This document shows positions 24,255 to 29,059 of a stretch of DNA of 29,059 bases, piece after piece. Source of the stretch: RGIG3994 sp964461635 (GTDB lineage Bacteria > Bacillota > Clostridia > Oscillospirales > CAG-272); NCBI GenBank assembly GCA_964461635.1, contig CAYWVC010000017.1:1-29059 (forward strand), in the 5' to 3' direction. How positions within the stretch are numbered: position 1 is the stretch's first letter; each line of letters opens with the position of its first letter. The notes under the pieces are model-generated. The model made no database searches. It saw only the letters and a program-made list of their open reading frames with translations, and was not told the origin of the DNA. The position numbers and the translations under genes were made by a program.

Positions 24255-26552
24255 ATGAGAAAAAAACTTATGTGCCTCATATTGGCACTGCTTATGATCG
24301 TTCCGATCTGCCTTATGGCGGGCTGCGGCGAGCTGAACTTCGGGGGGAGTGACACCGACACCGACAGCGACACGAGCGAGGCGGACGAGACGACCGAAAC
24401 TCTGACTATGTTTCTTATCACCGAGCGCCACGTCCCGACGGCGGCGGAGCTTGAGACGATAAAGACCGAGAAGGGCGGGGATTCCGCCGAATACCGCGAG
24501 TCGTACTACGTCCGCGAGAGCTACGAGAGAGTAGCTGCCGAGATCAATAAGATCACGAAGGCAAAGTTCAGAACTCAGCTCATCGTTTCCTTCTATACCG
24601 AGGAGGAATATAAGGTGGTTGAGGAGCTTATGGCTTACCAGGCAAAGGAAGCTCTTATCCGTGCCGAGGCTAAGGCAAAGCTCAAAAAGTACACGAGAGA
24701 AAAGAAGGCGTTCGGTATCAAGGATACCGCCCAGATACAGAAGATGTTCTACATAGATTATCCCGAGTACGCATCGTATTCGGAGGCGATCGTCGATCCC
24801 AACGATACCGTGGTGACCGAGGCGGAGACCATCAAGAACGAGTACGGTATTACCGAGCTCAAGTATCCCGACGCCGTGCCGAATCAGGTCGATATCATCT
24901 GCGTATGCGGATACGATAACTACCTCAGGTATATTGATAACGGTTGGCTTGCCGAGCTCAACGATGAGCTCAACGGTTCTTCCAAGGCGATCCTCACCTA
25001 CGTCAACGAGAAGTTTATGGATGCCGCCCAGCAGGACGGGACCACCTACGGTATTCCGAACAATAAGGCTATCGGCGACTATAAGTACCTGTTGATCAAC
25101 AAATATTGGTTCGAATTCTATCAGTATAACGAGCAGAGCATAACCTCGCTGACCAACGACTACGTGCTTGATTTCCTCACCGAGATGCAGCTTCAGAACG
25201 AGGCTAACAAGGGTGACGCAAGCTATAACGAGATATTGCCCTTCGTATCCACGGAGGACGACCTCTCCGCCGCAAACGTCATCTATTGGGCTATGAACTA
25301 CGAGTACGCTAAGGTAGAGAACTTCTCGGAATTCGAGAAGGGCGTGGGGTACTATTACCTTGATACCGCCGGCAATTACAACCGTGTTCATACCGCGATT
25401 GAGGAGGGCACTACCTATTACACCGCGACCGAGGCTCAGCAGAAGAACCTCACCGAGTTCAAGTCGGGCGTGACCTATTACACGAAGGATTCCTTCGGCT
25501 TCTACGTGCAGGCGGACTCTTACAAGGCGGGCGAGACCTACTATACCATCACGAAGTACACGGCTCAGCCCAAGCTCACCTCCTTCACCACGAAGGACGT
25601 TTACTTCATCGCCTCGGGCTCCAGCTATATTCAGGTGATCACCCCCAGAAAGGGTATGACCTACTACACCGTGCAGAACGCGTCGCTTGATCGCGACAGC
25701 TTCTCACTTGCCGGCGGCACCATCAATAAGATGGCGGATGAGGGCGCGTTCGTCGGTATCAGCTCCGTCACTTCAAGAGCCGATTACCGTAATCAGCTCG
25801 TCAGAATCCAGACGATAAAGGATCAGGGTCTTTACACCAACGCCGACGCGGTCGAGCTCCACAAAAACGGGCAGGAATTCGCAATGGCGGTCATTTCGGG
25901 CGGTAAGGAGCTTGAGGAGACCTTCAGCGACGATTACTTTATGATCGTGCTTGAATATCCGAGAGCCTACGCCTCCGAGGTGTGCAGCAACCTCTTCGCG
26001 GTCAATGCATCGACCCAGAGCCTGTCGCGCAGTATGAAGGTCATTACCTACATCACGACGAACGAGGCGTTCAGAAACCTTATCCAATACGGCGTTGAGG
26101 GAATCGACTACACGACCGCGACCGAGATCGTGGGCGGCAAGAGCTACACGACGGTTACAAGACTGAATAACTATTATCAGATGGACATCTACAAGACCGG
26201 AAACACCTTCATCGCTTATCCCGAGGAGAATATGTCGTACAACATCTGGGACTACGGCAAGCTTCAGAACCGCGAGGCACTCTACGATACCCTTGCGGGC
26301 TTCGACGTGAACGAGTACGCGCAGAACATAGACTTCTCGCTCTTCGACCGCATTAAGGCGCTCAGTGATAAGTACGAGGCTCTGCTTGCCGAATGTAAGA
26401 CGGCAGAGGAGGTAACGGCGACTCTTACCGCGGCAAACGCGGCAATGGCCTCCGATCCCTACATTCAGTACGCGCTCAACACAAGCAACCCGCACAGTCT
26501 GTACGTCAGCTACTATCAGTGGTATGACAGTATGGGCTACGCGGTGTCGTAA
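24255..26552 (+). CDS. Extracellular solute-binding-type lipoprotein with inserted TYYT repeats
   Basis: The product is 765 aa. It has a lipoprotein signal peptide with lipobox LMAGC (C24) and then an acidic Asp/Ser/Thr linker. The following regions resemble family 1 substrate-binding proteins: a VDIICVCGYDNYLRYIDNGWLAELNDEL-type segment (split here by context) and YGIPNNKAIGDYKYLLINK, typical of such proteins. Residues about 357-475 are a tandem block of imperfect ~20-24-residue units built on GxTYYT, inserted in the binding fold. It carries its own promoter, but no ABC permease or ATPase gene is beside it, so it is an orphan binding protein. The ligand is unknown. Confidence 0.8.
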   Translation: MRKKLMCLILALLMIVPICLMAGCGELNFGGSDTDTDSDTSEADETTETLTMFLITERHVPTAAELETIKTEKGGDSAEYRESYYVRESYERVAAEINKITKAKFRTQLIVSFYTEEEYKVVEELMAYQAKEALIRAEAKAKLKKYTREKKAFGIKDTAQIQKMFYIDYPEYASYSEAIVDPNDTVVTEAETIKNEYGITELKYPDAVPNQVDIICVCGYDNYLRYIDNGWLAELNDELNGSSKAILTYVNEKFMDAAQQDGTTYGIPNNKAIGDYKYLLINKYWFEFYQYNEQSITSLTNDYVLDFLTEMQLQNEANKGDASYNEILPFVSTEDDLSAANVIYWAMNYEYAKVENFSEFEKGVGYYYLDTAGNYNRVHTAIEEGTTYYTATEAQQKNLTEFKSGVTYYTKDSFGFYVQADSYKAGETYYTITKYTAQPKLTSFTTKDVYFIASGSSYIQVITPRKGMTYYTVQNASLDRDSFSLAGGTINKMADEGAFVGISSVTSRADYRNQLVRIQTIKDQGLYTNADAVELHKNGQEFAMAVISGGKELEETFSDDYFMIVLEYPRAYASEVCSNLFAVNASTQSLSRSMKVITYITTNEAFRNLIQYGVEGIDYTTATEIVGGKSYTTVTRLNNYYQMDIYKTGNTFIAYPEENMSYNIWDYGKLQNREALYDTLAGFDVNEYAQNIDFSLFDRIKALSDKYEALLAECKTAEEVTATLTAANAAMASDPYIQYALNTSNPHSLYVSYYQWYDSMGYAVS
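25323..25679 (+). repeat. Tandem TYYT-motif repeats encoded inside the lipoprotein
   Basis: Residues 357-475 contain five to six units of about 20-24 aa. Copies carry GVGYYY, GTTYYT, GVTYYT, GETYYT, DVYFI and GMTYYT, usually preceded by a short charged/aromatic stretch. The fifth copy is degenerate. The repeats are clear in protein but diverged at DNA level. Confidence 0.8.
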
Positions 26553-26566
26553 ACAAAAAAAGCTTC

Positions 26567-26600
26567 GGGGCTGCCTCGGGCGTTTGCCCGAGACAGCCCC
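26567..26600. terminator. Hairpin between the lipoprotein and HAD genes
   Basis: GGGGCTG-C-CTCGGGC pairs with GCCCGAG-A-CAGCCCC around a GTTT loop, with one C/A mismatch: a 14-bp stem starting 14 nt after the lipoprotein stop. No T-tract follows it on the plus strand. An A-run at 26555-26561 would act as a U-tract only for minus-strand transcripts, after a 5-nt gap. It probably limits read-through or protects the 3' end of the plus transcript. Confidence 0.65.
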
Positions 26601-26635
26601 ATAATAATACGAAAAGGAACTTAAATTACACCGAT

Positions 26636-27277
26636 ATGATGCCTTTTGAAGAATACGATGCAATACTGTGGGATTTCAACGGAACCCTCTTCGACGACGT
26701 GGACGCCTGCATTGCCAGCGTAAACAGTCTGCTTGCCGCGCGCGGGCTCCCGACAGTCTCCGACAGGGAAGAATATCACGGGGTGTTCGGCTTCCCGGTG
26801 ATAGATTACTATAAGCGGCTCGGCTTTGACCTTGAGCACGAGGACTTTGATTCTATAGCCCGCGTGTGGGTGGCGGAGTACGATCGGCACAGCGCGAGCT
26901 CCGAGCTCTGCCGCGGGGCGATCGGTATGCTTGAGCGATTCCGCACCGCGGGACTGCGGCAATACGTTATTTCGGCGACCGAGGTGGGTATGCTCCGCCG
27001 CCAGCTTACCGAGCTTGGGCTCTTGCACTTCTTCGACGCGATACACGGGCTTGATAACTGTCACGCGGGCAGTAAGCTCGGAACGGCGCTTGAATGGAGG
27101 CGCGCGCATCCCGATGACCGAGCCCTCTTTATCGGCGACACTACCCACGATGCCGAGGTGGCGCACGGCATAGGTGCCGATTGCCTGCTCTGTGCCGCGG
27201 GACATCAATCGCGGGCAACCCTGCAAGCCTGCCCCGACTGTCGCGTGATCGACAGTCTTGAGGATCTTATTCGATAA
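26636..27277 (+). CDS. HAD-superfamily hydrolase with DxN catalytic motif
   Basis: The product is 213 aa, similar in plan to phosphoglycolate phosphatase-like enzymes. Motif I is WDFNGTLFDD with nucleophile D13, but the second acidic residue (general acid) is N15. Motif II is ISAT and motif IV is FIGDTTHDAEVA. A small alpha-helical cap (about 17-85) follows motif I. A DFNGT motif is a recurring variant in some Bacillota HAD proteins to my knowledge. The ribosome site AAGGA is unusually far (about 18 nt) from ATG 26636, and no in-frame start lies closer. Substrate unknown. It may share a transcript with the following lipoprotein gene. Confidence 0.8.
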   Translation: MMPFEEYDAILWDFNGTLFDDVDACIASVNSLLAARGLPTVSDREEYHGVFGFPVIDYYKRLGFDLEHEDFDSIARVWVAEYDRHSASSELCRGAIGMLERFRTAGLRQYVISATEVGMLRRQLTELGLLHFFDAIHGLDNCHAGSKLGTALEWRRAHPDDRALFIGDTTHDAEVAHGIGADCLLCAAGHQSRATLQACPDCRVIDSLEDLIR

Positions 27278-27311
27278 TAATACGGCGTTGAGCCGGGAAG
27301 GGGAATAAAAT

Positions 27312-29030
27312 ATGAAAAAGCTTTTATGCGCGATACTCGTATGCCTGCTGACCGTTCCCTGCGTTGCCTCGTGCAGAGGTCATTCAAGCCCCGCTGACAC
27401 CCCGTCGGAGACCGACGGCAGCAATTCGGATACCTCCCCGACCGACGAACCGGGCGAGGTTATTGCCGCCGCCGATCTTGAAAAATATAATATAGTCCGC
27501 CCGGACGACGCAAGCAGTGCGCTGATCGGCGGCACGCAAAGCCTGAACGCGCGGATCAAGGAGCTCTATGGAGCAGAGCTCACCTTGAAGAGTGATTTTT
27601 ATATGGAGGGTGTGGAAGCGTTCGCTATGAGCGAATACGAGCTCCTCGTGGGGAAAACCAATCGCCCGGAGACGCAGGAGTTTTTGTCGGGCTTGCGCTA
27701 CCTTGACTACGGCTACGCATTGATAGGGAAGAAGCTCGTTATCGCGGGGCATACCGAGGAAACGACTCTCCTTGCGCTCGACCGCTTCATCTCCGATCTG
27801 CTCGGCGAGGCGCGTGATACCATTGCCGACGGGACGACGCGCTTCGTTTATATCGACGAATACCCGCTTGACGGCGTTACGCTCGGCGGCACTCCGATCG
27901 GGGAATACGAGATCGTGTACGCCGCAAACAAGAAAAAGTCGGAAAACGTCGCCGCCAATGCCCTCGTGGAGGGGATCATAGGTGCCTCCGGAATCGTGCT
28001 TAACGCGGTGTCGGATAAGAGCGCGACAGGTACGGCGAAGCGGATCGTTATAGGTGACGCCTCCTTGATTGACGATACTTGGAGGGCGGCGCGCGAGCTG
28101 GTTCTGCCGAGCGATTCGACCGATACGAGGTATTATATAAAGGCGACGGAGGACACGGTCTGGCTGTCAGCGAATTCCGAATACGGGCTCTTTGCCGCAG
28201 TACAGCATATCGTCGGGCTTGTGAAGAAAAATGACGGTGCGGTGACTCTTCCCGCCGAGCAGGTCGGGGAGTACGGCGCCGAGGGTGATATGCTCAGCGT
28301 AATGAGCTTCAATATTCTTACCACGGTACCCGACCAAGCGCGCGTTGAACGCGTGGTCGGAATGATCCTTAAATATTCCCCCGATACCGTGGGCGTTCAG
28401 GAGGCATCTCCCACCTGGATGGGGATCCTCAAAAGCAGTGAGCTTATGACCCACTACGATTACGTTGGCGTCGGACGCAACGGCGGCAACGAGGGCGAAT
28501 ATTCCGCGATCTTTTATAAGAAGGATAAATTCAAGCTTATTGACAGCGGAACGAAGTGGCTATCCGCTACTCCCGATACTGCCAATACGAAGTATGCGGA
28601 CTCCGCCTACCCTCGGATTATGACCTACGCCCTGCTGGAGGATAAGGTAAGCGGCAAGCGGATGCTCCACGTGAACACGCACCTTGATCACGTGGGCAGT
28701 GATGCAAGAAAGAAGCAAATAACCGTACTGCTTAACGAGACAGCGAAGCTCGGCAGCTATCCGACGGTAATAACGGGAGATTTTAACGAAACCCCCGGCG
28801 GTACGGTTTATTCAAAGGTGACCTCGGGCGGCAAATACGCCGATTCGTCGAAGGTGGCGGTCACGTCCGAGATCGGGGTGACCTTCCCGAAGAGCGAGAA
28901 GATCCTCGACTACGTCTTCTCGTCGCGCGGAAACCTATATGTAAAGTCGTACAAGGTCTGTAATGAAAAAATAAACGACCAATATCCGTCCGACCATTAC
29001 CCCGTGTACCTGGAATACGGGCTGTATTGA
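27312..29030 (+). CDS. Lipoprotein with a C-terminal endonuclease/exonuclease/phosphatase (EEP) domain
   Basis: The product is 572 aa. The signal peptide ends in lipobox VASC (C21), followed by a Ser/Thr/Asp linker to about residue 50. Residues about 50-310 hold two similar alpha/beta units with the pattern LVGKTNRPET and (later) IVIGDASL, resembling domains found in front of glycan-acting lipoproteins. Residues about 327-572 are an EEP domain: SFN (N334), QE (E364), NTHLDH (H457), GDFNET (D490, N492) and SDHYPV (D561, H562), so the metal/catalytic set appears complete. It is predicted to be a surface-anchored phosphodiesterase, phosphatase or nuclease; the substrate cannot be told. ATG 27312 has AAGGGG upstream and lies 34 nt after the HAD gene. 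Confidence 0.88.
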   Translation: MKKLLCAILVCLLTVPCVASCRGHSSPADTPSETDGSNSDTSPTDEPGEVIAAADLEKYNIVRPDDASSALIGGTQSLNARIKELYGAELTLKSDFYMEGVEAFAMSEYELLVGKTNRPETQEFLSGLRYLDYGYALIGKKLVIAGHTEETTLLALDRFISDLLGEARDTIADGTTRFVYIDEYPLDGVTLGGTPIGEYEIVYAANKKKSENVAANALVEGIIGASGIVLNAVSDKSATGTAKRIVIGDASLIDDTWRAARELVLPSDSTDTRYYIKATEDTVWLSANSEYGLFAAVQHIVGLVKKNDGAVTLPAEQVGEYGAEGDMLSVMSFNILTTVPDQARVERVVGMILKYSPDTVGVQEASPTWMGILKSSELMTHYDYVGVGRNGGNEGEYSAIFYKKDKFKLIDSGTKWLSATPDTANTKYADSAYPRIMTYALLEDKVSGKRMLHVNTHLDHVGSDARKKQITVLLNETAKLGSYPTVITGDFNETPGGTVYSKVTSGGKYADSSKVAVTSEIGVTFPKSEKILDYVFSSRGNLYVKSYKVCNEKINDQYPSDHYPVYLEYGLY

Positions 29031-29059
29031 CCGTTTAAAAGAATCCGAAAACTTGGGGG

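Noticed and set aside
24213..25391. 392-codon minus-strand open frame opposite the solute-binding lipoprotein
   Set aside because: The plus strand has a promoter, ribosome site, signal peptide and lipobox; the minus frame resembles no family and arises from codon bias.
26584..26610. Possible promoter (TTGCCC then TAATAC) before the HAD gene
   Set aside because: The spacer is 15 nt, the -35 match is poor and the -35 lies inside the hairpin stem.
25773..26663. 296-codon minus-strand open frame spanning the lipoprotein end and HAD start
   Set aside because: It runs through the intergenic hairpin and opposite two recognisable genes; no ribosome site or motif.
1..29059. CRISPR arrays, tRNA or rRNA genes, insertion sequences, prophage genes
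   Set aside because: No regular direct-repeat/spacer pattern, no cloverleaf or rRNA-like stretch, and no transposase, integrase or phage structural protein was found.

Overview
The window looks like the chromosome of a GC-rich, uncultured gut-type Clostridia (Bacillota). Supporting signs are Spo0J-type parS sites, a B. subtilis-like DarA c-di-AMP receptor, a dgt-dnaG-rpoD cluster, a clostridial-type ThyA, strong AGGAGG ribosome binding sites, and lipoproteins with acidic Ser/Thr/Asp linkers. TGA is used as a normal stop. No tRNA, rRNA, CRISPR array, insertion sequence or prophage was seen, and nothing places the window more precisely than class level.

Layout: everything from 23862 down to 57 lies on the minus strand in tight, often overlapping runs. 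In transcription order these are: (1) dgt-dnaG-rpoD-thyA-folA-radical SAM (23862-17634), replication and transcription initiation plus thymidylate/folate genes; (2) darA-atpI-B-E-F-H-A-G-rsmI-rsmG (17552-11030), an F-type ATP synthase operon that opens with a c-di-AMP receptor and ends in two rRNA methyltransferases; (3) a parS cluster (10917-11011), a sigma-A promoter and parA-(70-codon ORF)-parB-serS (10830-7664); (4) a two-TM protein, a membrane-anchored MORN protein, a flavin amine-oxidase-like protein, a polytopic membrane protein, a second FAD oxidoreductase and an atypical response regulator (7639-57), ending at a hairpin at 1-29. The plus-strand block 24255-29030 is divergent. It holds a solute-binding-type lipoprotein with its own strong promoter, a HAD hydrolase and an exonuclease/endonuclease/phosphatase-family lipoprotein.

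The most notable part is the ATP synthase operon. It has a, c, b, alpha and gamma but no beta (atpD) or epsilon (atpC). Its delta is reduced to the C-terminal b-binding domain and gamma is short. Subunit c carries two membrane carboxylates (E70 and E103), the spacing seen in the Na+-driven Fusobacterium-type rotor, plus a signal-peptide-like N-terminus. The operon is headed by darA, whose stop overlaps the atpI start (ATGA), so c-di-AMP sensing and the ATP synthase share a transcript. The other strong points are a split or duplicated ParB N-terminus with two LGR-type motifs in different frames, three parS sites (one inside a 34-bp perfect palindrome that is also the rsmG 3' hairpin), and a tandem TYYT-repeat block inserted in a solute-binding lipoprotein.
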